A stretch of 64,000 nt of DNA. It comes from Svornostia abyssi (GTDB lineage: Bacteria; Actinomycetota; Thermoleophilia; Solirubrobacterales; Solirubrobacteraceae). The stretch spans positions 3,472,001 to 3,536,000 of the forward strand of contig CP088295.1 in the NCBI GenBank assembly GCA_024666565.1. The letters are read 5' to 3'. Shown here one piece after another: positions 17,490 to 25,392 of this stretch. The position numbers and the translations under genes were made by a program. Below the pieces are notes generated by a model, which saw only the letters and a program-made list of their open reading frames with translations, did not search any database and had not been told where the DNA came from. The stretch's first letter is position 1. Each line of letters opens with the position of its first letter.

Positions 17490-18277
17490 GCGCGGAAGCC
17501 TACGACGGGTTTGAGCAGGTCGCCTTGTCGCTCGGCGATCGCGATCGCGCCGTCAGCGTCGGTGAGCAGGAACGGCCCATCCCCGTCCGCGTCGCACTCC
17601 ACCCCCACGCCGTGCCCCGCGGCCTTGGCCCGCTCGCCCTCCAGCGCCACGTGCGGGAGGAACGCGAGCGCCTCCTGCAGGCCGATCAGCCGCTCCGGGT
17701 CGGCGTCGGCGACGTCGAACGGCCCGATCCGCGTGCGGCGCAGCTCCAAGCAGTAGCCGTCGTGCAGGTCGGCGATGAGCGACCGGACGTAGGTCCCCGA
17801 CGAGCACGCGATGACGAACGCGGCCCGATCACCCTCGCGCCACCGCTGCTCGAAGCGGCTGACGTGCACGACCCGCTCGGGCACGTCGACCTCCTCCCCG
17901 CGCCGGGCCTTCTTGTACGCCCGCTCGCCGCCGATCTTGATCGCCGAGTAGGCCGGCGGCCGCTGGCGCACCTCGCCGGTCGGGAGCTCCGGCGGATCGG
18001 GCGGGACGCGGCCCGTGTGCGTGATCTCCCCCTCGGGATCGCCGGTCGTGGACGTCGCGCCGAGCTGGGCGACCGTCTCGTACTCCTTCGGAAGCGCCAT
18101 GAGGTAGCGCTGGATGCGCGTCGCGCGCCCCAGCAGGACGAGGAGCAGCCCGGTGGCGAACGGGTCGAGCGTGCCCGCGTGCCCGACCTTCACGCCACGA
18201 TGGGCGCGGCGCACCATCGCCACGACATCGTGCGACGTCTTCCCAGCCGGCTTGTCGATGAGCAGGACGCCGTCCAC
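17486..18277 (-). CDS. truB: tRNA pseudouridine(55) synthase
   Basis: 263 residues from the GTG that opens [19 protein letters not shown], the standard TruB N-terminus; the frame is open 69 bases further upstream but that would overlap nrnA without homology. The catalytic Asp is in [18 protein letters not shown]. The [17 protein letters not shown] motif and the [11 protein letters not shown] segment also match. The C-terminal end has a short actinobacterial-type extension. It modifies U55 in the T loop of tRNAs. Only seven bases separate its start from the repaired nrnA stop. Confidence 0.95.
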   Translation of the reverse strand: MDGVLLIDKPAGKTSHDVVAMVRRAHRGVKVGHAGTLDPFATGLLLVLLGRATRIQRYLMALPKEYETVAQLGATSTTGDPEGEITHTGRVPPDPPELPTGEVRQRPPAYSAIKIGGERAYKKARRGEEVDVPERVVHVSRFEQRWREGDRAAFVIACSSGTYVRSLIADLHDGYCLELRRTRIGPFDVADADPERLIGLQEALAFLPHVALEGERAKAAGHGVGVECDADGDGPFLLTDADGAIAIAERQGDLLKPVVGFRA

Positions 18278-18284
18278 GGGCGCG

Positions 18285-19302
18285 TCAGCGCGGCGCGGCG
18301 AGCTGTTCGGCCAGCGCCTCGCGCAGGAACGCGACGAGCTCGTCACCGGTCATGCCGGTGGTGAAGCCCGCGGCCTGCCGGTGTCCGCCGCCCCCGCCCG
18401 CGCGTGCGATCGCCGAGACGTCGACCTCCCCCGTCCGTCGCGCGCAGCGAGACCTTCGATCGCGGCCCGTCCCCGTTGGCGGGCAGCTCCCGGGCCATCG
18501 CGGCGACCTTCGTGCCGCGGACCGAGCGCAGGTGGTCGATGATGCCCTCGGTGAACGAGTCCTCTGCCCCCGTGGCGAGGAAGTCCTCGCGGGTCAGGAG
18601 CGTGACCGTCAGGCGCCCTTCGTCGAAGCGCTGCACGTGGTTGAGCGCGCGGGCGAGGAGCAGGAGCTTGGGCTCCGGCATGCCCTCGTAGAGGCGCCGG
18701 TAGATCTCGTGGACGTCCACCCCGGCCTCGATGAGCGCCGCCGCCATCTTGTGCGCGCGCGTGCCGGTGTTCTCGTACATGAACTTGCCGGTGTCCGTGA
18801 CGAGCCCGACGTAGAGCGCATCGGCGATCTCGGGCGTCGGATCGACACGGAGGTCCTGCATGAGGTCCCACACGATCTCGGCGGTGCACGACGCAGCGTC
18901 GACCACGAGGTTCACGGTCCCGAACCGCGTGTTGTCGTGGTGATGGTCGATGTTGACGATGTGCGCGTCGGCGTTGCGCAGCAGGTCGGACGGCGTCCGG
19001 TCGATGTTGCCGCAGTCCAGGAACACGACCGTTCGCTCGTCGAGGTCATCCGGGACGATCGACACGAGGTTGTCCAGCCGGAAGAACGCATACTCGTACG
19101 GCAGCGGGAACTCGTCGGCGTCCATGAACATCAGCGAGTCCTTGCCCAGCGCCGTGAGGACGCCGTGCATCGCCACCAGCGACCCGAGCGCGTCGCCGTC
19201 CGGGTTCTCGTGGGTGACGAGCAGGAACCGCTCGCCCTGGCGGAGCTCGGCGAGCACCCGTGCCCGCGCTTCGTCCACCGCGCCGTTGGCTGTGCCGGTC
19301 AC
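18285..19302 (-). CDS. nrnA: DHH/DHHA1 bifunctional oligoribonuclease/pAp phosphatase (NrnA), one extra base near the 3' end
   Basis: DHH phosphoesterase, with [12 protein letters not shown] (DHH motif I variant), VFLDCGN and the NIDHHHDN metal site. NrnA-type enzymes degrade nanoRNA and pAp. The printed frame runs out of homology after SLRATDG. Dropping one base from CCCCC at 18428-18432 restores [18 protein letters not shown] and the DHHA1 Gly-rich [12 protein letters not shown] signature, giving 338 residues with a TGA just before truB. The rbfA-nrnA-truB order is a conserved translation-operon arrangement. It overlaps the rbfA stop by four bases. Confidence 0.92.
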
Positions 19303-19643
19303 GCGTCGCCCTCCTTGTCCAGCAGCGTGTTCAGCCGCGCTGCCCGCGCGGCGGAGTCGTCATGCGCGAAGTCCAGCGTCGGGGTGCGCTTGAGCCGCAG
19401 TTCGGACCCGACCCGCTTCTGCAGGTACCCGTGCGCCGACCGCAGGCCCTCGATCGAGGCCGCCTGCTCGTCCGGGGTCCCGAGCACGCTGACGAACACC
19501 GTCGCGTGGCGCAGGTCCGGGCTGGTATCGACTTCGGTCACAGTCACGAAACCCACGCGGGGATCCTTCAGTCCATGGGACGTCGCGTCGCTGAGGACCT
19601 CCCTGATCGCCTCGTTGACGCGGCGCATCCGATCGCTCGCCAT
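19299..19643 (-). CDS. rbfA: Ribosome-binding factor A
   Basis: 114 residues, family-typical. N-terminal RMRRVNEAIREVLSDA helix, the central GFVTVTEVDTSPDLRHATVFVSV strand pair and the LKRTPTLDFAHDDS motif, which identify RbfA. It is a KH-fold cold-shock factor for 16S rRNA 5'-end maturation in the 30S subunit. The ATG giving MASDRMRRV is preferred over one seven codons upstream because it sits at the normal N-terminus and only one base after the upstream gene's stop. Confidence 0.95.
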   Translation of the reverse strand: MASDRMRRVNEAIREVLSDATSHGLKDPRVGFVTVTEVDTSPDLRHATVFVSVLGTPDEQAASIEGLRSAHGYLQKRVGSELRLKRTPTLDFAHDDSAARAARLNTLLDKEGDA

Positions 19644-19644
19644 C

Positions 19645-19950
19645 CTAACCCGACACCTCGTCAAACGACACGACGGTTCTCTCGATGGACACCGTTTCCG
19701 GATATCGGTCGAACAGGTAGCGCTCGACCGCGTCGGCCTCGTGCCCGGCGAGAGACGGCGTGCCGGCGACGAGCGCAGCGGCCAGGGTCGACCGCTGCCA
19801 CGTGTCCTGGTGATCGACCTCCGCGACGGACGCGCCGAGCTTCTGCCGCAGCCGGGCCTTGACCGACTGCAGCTCCTTGCGCTTGCCCTTCAACGACCCG
19901 ACATCCGGGAAATGCAGGTCGATCGTCAGCAGCGCGACATACGCGCCCAT
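19645..19950 (-). CDS. DUF503-family protein (YlxP-like)
   Basis: 101 residues: [20 protein letters not shown] at the start and [20 protein letters not shown], the standard DUF503 signature. In B. subtilis the homologue YlxP lies at the same place, between infB and rbfA, and has been linked to ribosome assembly. That conserved position is repeated here with 17 bases to infB and one base to rbfA, so it is almost certainly in the same operon. Biochemical role unresolved. Confidence 0.9.
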   Translation of the reverse strand: MGAYVALLTIDLHFPDVGSLKGKRKELQSVKARLRQKLGASVAEVDHQDTWQRSTLAAALVAGTPSLAGHEADAVERYLFDRYPETVSIERTVVSFDEVSG

Positions 19951-19967
19951 CGCGGACCGTCCGGCGC

Positions 19968-22289
19968 CTACGCGAGCTCGCGCTCGACCTGGCGGGTCTC
20001 GTACACCTCGAGCATGTCGCCTTCCTTCACGTCCTGGAAGTTCTCCAGCACGATGCCGCACTCGAAGCCCTGTGCGACCTCGCGCACGTCGTCGGAGTGC
20101 CGGCGCAGCGAGTCGATCTTGCCGTCCCAGACGACGGTGCCGTCCCGGACGAGGCGCGCCTTGGCGCCACGCGTGATCTTGCCCTCGGTGACGTAGGAGC
20201 CGGCAATGGTGCCGATCTTCGACGCCTTGAAGGTCTGGCGGATCTCGACGAGGCCCACGGCATCCTCGACCTCTTCGGGCTCGAGCATGCCCTGCATGGC
20301 CGCGCGCAGATCGTCGAGCGCCTTGTAGATCACCGAGTACGAGCGGATCTCGACGCCCTCGCGCTCGGCGACGTTGCGGGCGTCGCCGACCGGGCGCACG
20401 TTGAAGCCGATGATGATGGCCTCGGACGCCGCGGCGAGCATGACGTCGGACTCGTTGATGCCGCCGACACCGGAATGCAGCACGTTGACCGCGATCTCGT
20501 CCTGCGGCAGCTTGGCGATCTCGTCCTCGACGGCCTCCGCGGAACCCGCGACGTCGGCCTTGAGCAGCAGGTTGAGCTCCTTGAGCTCGCCGGCCTTGAT
20601 CTCCTTGAAGACGTCCTCGAGCGAGCGCTTGCGGCCGGACCGGCGGGCCTGCTGCTCCTGGCGCAGGCGCAGCGCGCGCTCCTCGGCCTGCTGGCGCGCG
20701 GTGCGGTCGTTCTCCACGACGGAGACGAACTCGCCGGCCTCCGGAACGCTGTCGAAGCCCAGCACCTCGACCGGATCGCCGGGCACGGCCTCCGTGACGC
20801 GCTCGCCCGTGTAGTCGTGCATCGCGCGGACGCGGCCCCAGTGCGAGCCGCCGACGACGGCGTCGCCGACCTTCAGCGTGCCGCGCTGAACGAGCAGGGT
20901 GACGACCGGGCCGCGGCCCGGATCGAGCTTGGACTCCACGACGACACCGGACGCCTCGGCGTTCGGGTTGGCCTTCAGGTCCTCGAGCTCGGCGACCGTG
21001 AGGATCGTGTCGAGCAGGTCCTCCAGGTTGAGCTTGGCCTTCGCCGACACGTCGACGAACTCGTAGCCGCTGTCCGGCTGCCACTCGGAGGGCGTGATGT
21101 TGCGCTGGGCCATCTCGCTGCGCACGCGCTGCGGGTCGGCCCCCTCCTTGTCGATCTTGTTGACCGCGACGATGATCGGCACCTCGGCCGCCTTCGCGTG
21201 GTCGATCGCCTCTTCGGTCTGCGGCTTCACGCCGTCGTCGGCCGCCACCACGATCACCGCGATGTCGGTGACGCGGGCGCCGCGGGCACGCATGGCAGTG
21301 AACGCCTCGTGGCCCGGCGTGTCCAGGAACGTGACGAGCTGGTCGCCGTGGTGCACCTGGTAGGCGCCGATGTGCTGCGTGATGCCGCCAGCCTCGCCCG
21401 CCGCGACCTCGGTCGTGCGGATCGAGTCCAGCAGCGACGTCTTGCCGTGGTCGACGTGGCCCATGATCGTGACGACCGGCGGGCGCGTGACGAGATCCTC
21501 GTCGGCGTCCTCGAAGGTCGGCTCGCCCGCGAGCTCCTCGTCGGCATGGATGATGTCGACGTCGCGCTCGAACTCTTCGGCGAGCACGAGAATCGTCTCG
21601 TCGGACAGCGTCTGCGTGAGCGTCGCCATCTCGCCGAGCATCATGAGCTTCTTGATGATCTCGGGCACCGGAACGCCGAAGTACTCCGCGACGTCCTTCA
21701 CCGTCGAGCCCGACTGCACCTTGAGGCTGTCGAGCGCGCTCTGCGCAGCGGTGTCGAGCGGCTGGACCGTCTCGTCGTACGTGCCGCGACGGCGACGGCC
21801 ACGGCGCTGACGGCGGGGCGGGCCCTGGTTCGGACCGCCGCCGCCCGGGCCACCGCCCGGAGCGCGGCGCGAGGCCTGGGAATCGATGACGACGCGGCGG
21901 CGGCCACCGGGCGCGCCGGGGGCGCGCTCGCCGGTGATGGAAGAGCGGGTGGGACGCTTGGCGCCAGGGCCGGACGCCGCCTTGGACGGGCCGCGGTTCT
22001 CACGCTGGCCACCGTTCTGCTTCTGCTCGCGCGCCTTGGCCTTCTCGGCCTCCTGACGGGCCAGCGTGGTGCGGCGCACCGGCTTGGCGTCGGCCTTCTT
22101 GCCGTTCTCCTTGGCCTTGTCGGGCGCCTTCTTGACCGGCTGCCCCGTGAGCGCACGCTTCGCGTCGTCCTCGTCGATCGCCGACGAGGCCGCCTTCACC
22201 TCGATGCCTGCAGCACGCAGCTTCGACATGACCTCCTTGGCGGGCATGTCGTAGGTCCGAGCAAGTTCGTTGACGCGCTTCTTTGCCAT
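19968..22289 (-). CDS. infB: Translation initiation factor IF-2
   Basis: 773 residues. The N-terminal IF2_N module ([21 protein letters not shown]) is followed by a Lys/Ala/Pro/Arg-rich linker. A second IF2_N-like region (about 205-255) leads into the GTPase domain with [13 protein letters not shown] (G1), [10 protein letters not shown] (G3) and NKIDK (G4), then domains II-IV with the C-terminal fMet-tRNA binding part. It places initiator tRNA on the 30S subunit. The linker contains an Arg/Gly-rich block (about 155-170). The ylxR gene ends 15 bases upstream. Confidence 0.97.
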   Translation of the reverse strand: MAKKRVNELARTYDMPAKEVMSKLRAAGIEVKAASSAIDEDDAKRALTGQPVKKAPDKAKENGKKADAKPVRRTTLARQEAEKAKAREQKQNGGQRENRGPSKAASGPGAKRPTRSSITGERAPGAPGGRRRVVIDSQASRRAPGGGPGGGGPNQGPPRRQRRGRRRRGTYDETVQPLDTAAQSALDSLKVQSGSTVKDVAEYFGVPVPEIIKKLMMLGEMATLTQTLSDETILVLAEEFERDVDIIHADEELAGEPTFEDADEDLVTRPPVVTIMGHVDHGKTSLLDSIRTTEVAAGEAGGITQHIGAYQVHHGDQLVTFLDTPGHEAFTAMRARGARVTDIAVIVVAADDGVKPQTEEAIDHAKAAEVPIIVAVNKIDKEGADPQRVRSEMAQRNITPSEWQPDSGYEFVDVSAKAKLNLEDLLDTILTVAELEDLKANPNAEASGVVVESKLDPGRGPVVTLLVQRGTLKVGDAVVGGSHWGRVRAMHDYTGERVTEAVPGDPVEVLGFDSVPEAGEFVSVVENDRTARQQAEERALRLRQEQQARRSGRKRSLEDVFKEIKAGELKELNLLLKADVAGSAEAVEDEIAKLPQDEIAVNVLHSGVGGINESDVMLAAASEAIIIGFNVRPVGDARNVAEREGVEIRSYSVIYKALDDLRAAMQGMLEPEEVEDAVGLVEIRQTFKASKIGTIAGSYVTEGKITRGAKARLVRDGTVVWDGKIDSLRRHSDDVREVAQGFECGIVLENFQDVKEGDMLEVYETRQVERELA

Positions 22290-22304
22290 CTGTTCCAGTC
22301 GATT

Positions 22305-22541
22305 CTAGGGGGCCGTCCCGGGCCCCGGGGTGACGTCGGTGCGGACCTGCCGGCGAAAGGCCCGCGAAAAGGCGCGGCGATCGGTCGCCACCGTCATACA
22401 GGCGTCGTCGTGAACATACGCCCCGCGCCCCGGCAGGCGCTGGTCCTCATCGACGACAACCTGGTCATCGACGATAGCCAGGCGGCGCAGCGCCCGTTTG
22501 GGCGCGCGCTCGCCACAGCCGATACAGCGGCGTTCAGGAAC
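22305..22541 (-). CDS. YlxR (DUF448) family protein, no canonical start codon
   Basis: A 78-residue frame between nusA and infB reads PERRCIGCGERAPK, RRLAIVDDQ, GRGAYVHDDAC and FSRAFRRQV. This is the complete YlxR signature: the CxxC-type P-x-R-x-C-I-x-C start, GRGAY, and the RAF tail. YlxR is the standard neighbour of nusA and infB and is thought to bind RNA or influence RNase P. It is easy to miss because no ATG, GTG or TTG occurs in frame between the nusA stop and the CIGC motif. Translation may start at GTT (22541) or ATA (22547, overlapping the nusA stop), or a base error has hidden the start. Confidence 0.85.
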   Translation of the reverse strand, partial: VPERRCIGCGERAPKRALRRLAIVDDQVVVDEDQRLPGRGAYVHDDACMTVATDRRAFSRAFRRQVRTDVTPGPGTAP

Positions 22542-22543
22542 CC

Positions 22544-24058
22544 CTATGACGCGGGCTCCTCGGACACCTCGGCAGCCTCCTCCGGCGCCGCGGCCTCCGG
22601 GGCATCCGCGCCCTCGCCCTCGAGCTCGGCCTCCGTCGCCGGCTCCTCCAGCGGCTCATCGTCGTCCTCGATGAGCTCCTCCTCGGCCTCCTCAGCGGCC
22701 TCAGCGTTCGCTGCCTCGGCGCGCATGACGATCTCCTGCACGTCCTTGTCGCTCTTCGCCTGATCGGCCAGTTCGGCGATCTCCTCGTCGGACAGGCCGG
22801 TGATGATCGTCACCGACGCCGTCGCGAAGCGCGAGAGCGCCTGATGGCTGTCCAGGCCGCAGAAGTGGGAGCCGGGCAGCGCCGCGTTCGGGCAGCGCCG
22901 ACCGTTCGTGAGGATGGCGCCGCAGCGGCCGCCGGTCTCCTCCTCCTCGTACTCCTGGTTCTCGGACTGGTCGGCGAACTCCGTTTCCGACCGGATGTCG
23001 ATGCGCCAGCCGGTCAGGCGCGCGGCCAGCCGCGCGTTCTGGCCCTCGCGGCCGATCGCCAGCGACAGCTGGTCGTCCGGCACGATGACGGTGGCCTGGC
23101 GGCCGTCGTCATCGACGAGCACCTCGCGCACACGCGCCGGGCTCAGGGCCTTCGCGACGAACCGGGCGGGCTCGTCGTTGTAGGGGATGATGTCGATCTT
23201 CTCGCCGCGCAGCTCGGAGACGACCATGCGGACGCGCGAGCCGCGTGGGCCGACGCAGGCGCCGACCGGGTCCACGCCGTCGGCGTGCGAGACGACGGCG
23301 ATCTTCGACCGGTAGCCGGGCTCGCGGGCCACGTTGGCGATCTCGACGAGCCCATCGGCGATCTCGGGAACCTCGAGCTCGAAGAGCGCCTTGATCAGGT
23401 CAGGGTCGCGCCGGCTGACGATGATCGACGGGCCCTTCGTGGAGGGTGAGACCTCCTTGATGACCGCCTTGATGCGCTGGTTGTGCTCGTAGCGCTCGCC
23501 GTCGACCTGCTCACCCTTCGGCAGCAGCGCCTCGACGCGCTCACGCAGCTGGATCAGCGTGTAGCGCGAGTCCTTCTGCTGGACGATGCCCGTGATCAGC
23601 TCGCCGACGCGGTCGCGGTACTCCTCGTACATCTGCTCGCGCTCGGCCTCGCGGATGCGCTGCAGGATGACCTGCTTGGCCGTCTGCGCGGCGATGCGGC
23701 CGAACCCTTCGGGGGTCACGTCCCGCTCGTCGATCTGGTCCTTGTACTCCTCGAACTTCGCCGGATCGATCTCGGGATCCTGCGGCTCGACGTACTCGCC
23801 CGTCTCGGGGTCGAGGACGGTGCCCTCGTCGATCGTCTCGACGATGAGGTGCGCCTCCAGGCGCTCGGGCACGATGAGCTCCGTCACGCGGAAGTCGCCC
23901 GTCTCGCGGTCGACGTCCACGCGCGCGTACTTCGCAGCGCCGGGCTGCTTCTTGTACGCGGAGAGCAGCGCGTCCTCCAGCGCCTCCATGAGCCGCTCGG
24001 GCGCGATGCCCTTCTCCGCGCCCAGCGCGGTCATCGCCTCAAGGATCTCGCGAGACAT
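22544..24058 (-). CDS. nusA: Transcription termination/antitermination factor NusA
   Basis: 504 residues: N-terminal RNAP-binding domain (1-125), S1 domain (about 150-215), then two KH domains ([18 protein letters not shown] and [16 protein letters not shown]). After the KH domains comes an unusual insert with C379, C389, H398, C400 and H405, a potential zinc-binding CCHC-like knuckle (see findings). It is followed by a short helical segment and an acidic Glu/Asp/Ala tail of about 60 residues. NusA modulates pausing, termination and antitermination. Gene order rimP-nusA-ylxR-infB is classical. Confidence 0.96.
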   Translation of the reverse strand: MSREILEAMTALGAEKGIAPERLMEALEDALLSAYKKQPGAAKYARVDVDRETGDFRVTELIVPERLEAHLIVETIDEGTVLDPETGEYVEPQDPEIDPAKFEEYKDQIDERDVTPEGFGRIAAQTAKQVILQRIREAEREQMYEEYRDRVGELITGIVQQKDSRYTLIQLRERVEALLPKGEQVDGERYEHNQRIKAVIKEVSPSTKGPSIIVSRRDPDLIKALFELEVPEIADGLVEIANVAREPGYRSKIAVVSHADGVDPVGACVGPRGSRVRMVVSELRGEKIDIIPYNDEPARFVAKALSPARVREVLVDDDGRQATVIVPDDQLSLAIGREGQNARLAARLTGWRIDIRSETEFADQSENQEYEEEETGGRCGAILTNGRRCPNAALPGSHFCGLDSHQALSRFATASVTIITGLSDEEIAELADQAKSDKDVQEIVMRAEAANAEAAEEAEEELIEDDDEPLEEPATEAELEGEGADAPEAAAPEEAAEVSEEPAS

Positions 24059-24062
24059 GTGG

Positions 24063-24476
24063 CTACTCCTCGATCAGGTTGGAACGCTGGATGTCGGCGT
24101 ACGGAATGGAGACGACCCCGTTCTCCGCGGCGATCGTCACCTCCCGGTCGTCGGCACCGACAAGCTCGCCGGTGAAGCTGCGATGGCCGTCCGCGGCGTC
24201 GCGCGTGCGCACGCGCGCGTGACGCCCGAGGAACCGGCGGAAGTGCTGGGGCTTCGTGAGCGGGCGGCGCGTGCCTGGAGAGGAGACCTCCAGCGCGTAC
24301 CGCTCGCGGACGTCCGGCAGGAGGTGGGTGACGCGCTCGCAGTGCTCGAGCGTCACGCCGTCGGGATGGTCGATGAACAGGCGGACCGTGTGGCCGCCGA
24401 GAACCTCCGCAAGCAGGACCTCGACGTCCGGTGCCTGCTCGGCCAGGCGCGCCTCGATCTCCTCTTGGATGTTCAT
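24063..24476 (-). CDS. rimP: Ribosome maturation factor RimP
   Basis: 137 residues with the two-domain RimP layout: an N-terminal domain with VRLFIDHPDGVTLEHCERVT and RYALEVSSPGTRRPLTK (the most conserved family motif), then the C-terminal SH3-like domain (VRTRDAADGHRSFTGELVG). It assists 30S assembly. Preceded by a GGAGGAGG ribosome site placed directly after an intrinsic terminator, so expression of the rimP-nusA-infB operon may depend on readthrough. Four bases separate it from nusA. Confidence 0.95.
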   Translation of the reverse strand: MNIQEEIEARLAEQAPDVEVLLAEVLGGHTVRLFIDHPDGVTLEHCERVTHLLPDVRERYALEVSSPGTRRPLTKPQHFRRFLGRHARVRTRDAADGHRSFTGELVGADDREVTIAAENGVVSIPYADIQRSNLIEE

Positions 24477-24494
24477 GTTCGACCCTCCTCCGAC

Positions 24495-24522
24495 AAAAAA
24501 AAAGTGGGCGGGCGCCCACTTT
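24495..24522 (-). terminator. Intrinsic terminator/attenuator in the rimP-nusA leader
   Basis: In the direction of rimP: a perfect 9-bp stem AAAGTGGGC/GCCCACTTT closing a 4-base loop, continued by a run of nine T. It ends 18 bases before the rimP ATG, with the GGAGGAGG ribosome site between. It is the only clear stem-plus-T-tract terminator I see in the window. No leftward gene ends just upstream, since a rightward gene lies there, so it most likely acts as an attenuator on this operon. Confidence 0.8.
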
Positions 24523-24566
24523 CAATCCTGCGAACTTCACGAAAGCTGTGCTGCGAGGATAGCACC

Positions 24567-24977
24567 GTGGTCACATCTGAACGACCGCCTGCAACCGCCG
24601 TCGTTGCGGGATATCTGGCAGGGATCTCGTGGCCTGACGGGGCCTTCCGCACGCTCGCGCCGGGCCACTGGGGGCTCACCGTGGACGCCGGCGGCTGGCC
24701 GCTCGACATCGGCCTGGCCGTCCGTCAGGGGGTCGTGCGCGCGCAGGCTGAGGTCGTGCGCGCGGGTGCCGTCTCCGACCACGAGCTGCTGTACCGCAAC
24801 CGACGCCTTCGCCTCGTCCGATACACGCACGCGGCCGACGGGACGGTGTGGGTCGAGGCCGACATGCCCGAGGAATGCGTCACGGAGCGGGTCGTCGATC
24901 GCATGCTGGGCGCGCTGGTCGCCGCCGCGGTGATGGTCCGCGAGCGCGCGTCTGACGATCGACCGGCGTCGAGCTAG
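24567..24977 (+). CDS. Small YbjN/CesT-like protein
   Basis: 136 residues from GTG (VVTSERPPATAV). Alternating strand-helix pattern with WGLTVDAGGWPLDIGLAV, LLYRNRRLRLVRYTH and a C-terminal helix RVVDRMLGALVAAAVMV. This order (helix, antiparallel strands, helix) resembles the YbjN/type III chaperone-like fold found in many actinobacterial proteins, but no diagnostic motif is visible and the family call is weak. It runs opposite to its neighbours and diverges from the rimP operon, 44 bases past the attenuator. Confidence 0.55.
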   Translation: MVTSERPPATAVVAGYLAGISWPDGAFRTLAPGHWGLTVDAGGWPLDIGLAVRQGVVRAQAEVVRAGAVSDHELLYRNRRLRLVRYTHAADGTVWVEADMPEECVTERVVDRMLGALVAAAVMVRERASDDRPASS

Positions 24978-24983
24978 CCCCGG

Positions 24984-25352
24984 CTACGCCGCGCGGCGGC
25001 GAGCGCGGTCGCGGTACTTCGCGTAGTCGCGCCGGTCTGGGCGCAACTGGCACGCGAGCGCCAGCGGGTGGCGCGCCTCCTGATGGCGGCCGAGCTGCTG
25101 CAGGGAGCGCCCGAGGCAGAACAGCGCGAAGTCATCGGTCGGGCGGTGCTCGACGATCGCCTCGAACTCGGCGGCCGCCGCCTCGTAGCGCTGGGCCTGG
25201 AAGTACGCCCGGCCGAGCGCCTCGCGGATCGAATCCTTGTCGGGCTCGAGATCCCTGGCGCGGGCAAGCGGCACGGTGGCGGCGTGGAAGTCGCCATCGG
25301 CGAGCAGGCGCGATCCGGCCTGGAAGAGCTCGTAGACGTTGTCCGGCTCCAT
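24984..25352 (-). CDS. TPR-repeat protein
   Basis: 122 residues consisting of about three tetratricopeptide repeats: AGSRLLADGDFHAATVPLARARDLEP, then ALGRAYFQAQRYEAAAAEF and CLGRSLQQLGRHQEARHPL. TPR solenoids mediate protein-protein contacts. The gene follows the transglutaminase-like gene by 40 bases on the same strand, so it probably belongs to the MoxR-DUF58-transglutaminase unit. Similar TPR genes accompany MoxR/DUF58 clusters elsewhere. No signal peptide. Confidence 0.8.
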   Translation of the reverse strand: MEPDNVYELFQAGSRLLADGDFHAATVPLARARDLEPDKDSIREALGRAYFQAQRYEAAAAEFEAIVEHRPTDDFALFCLGRSLQQLGRHQEARHPLALACQLRPDRRDYAKYRDRARRRAA

Positions 25353-25392
25353 GACCTCAGTGTACGGAGGGTGCCGAACGGCCCGGACCGCG

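Noticed and set aside
24495..24522. Terminator for the rightward gene at 24567
   Set aside because: It lies before that gene, and its T-tract is on the leftward strand, so it can only act on the rimP operon.
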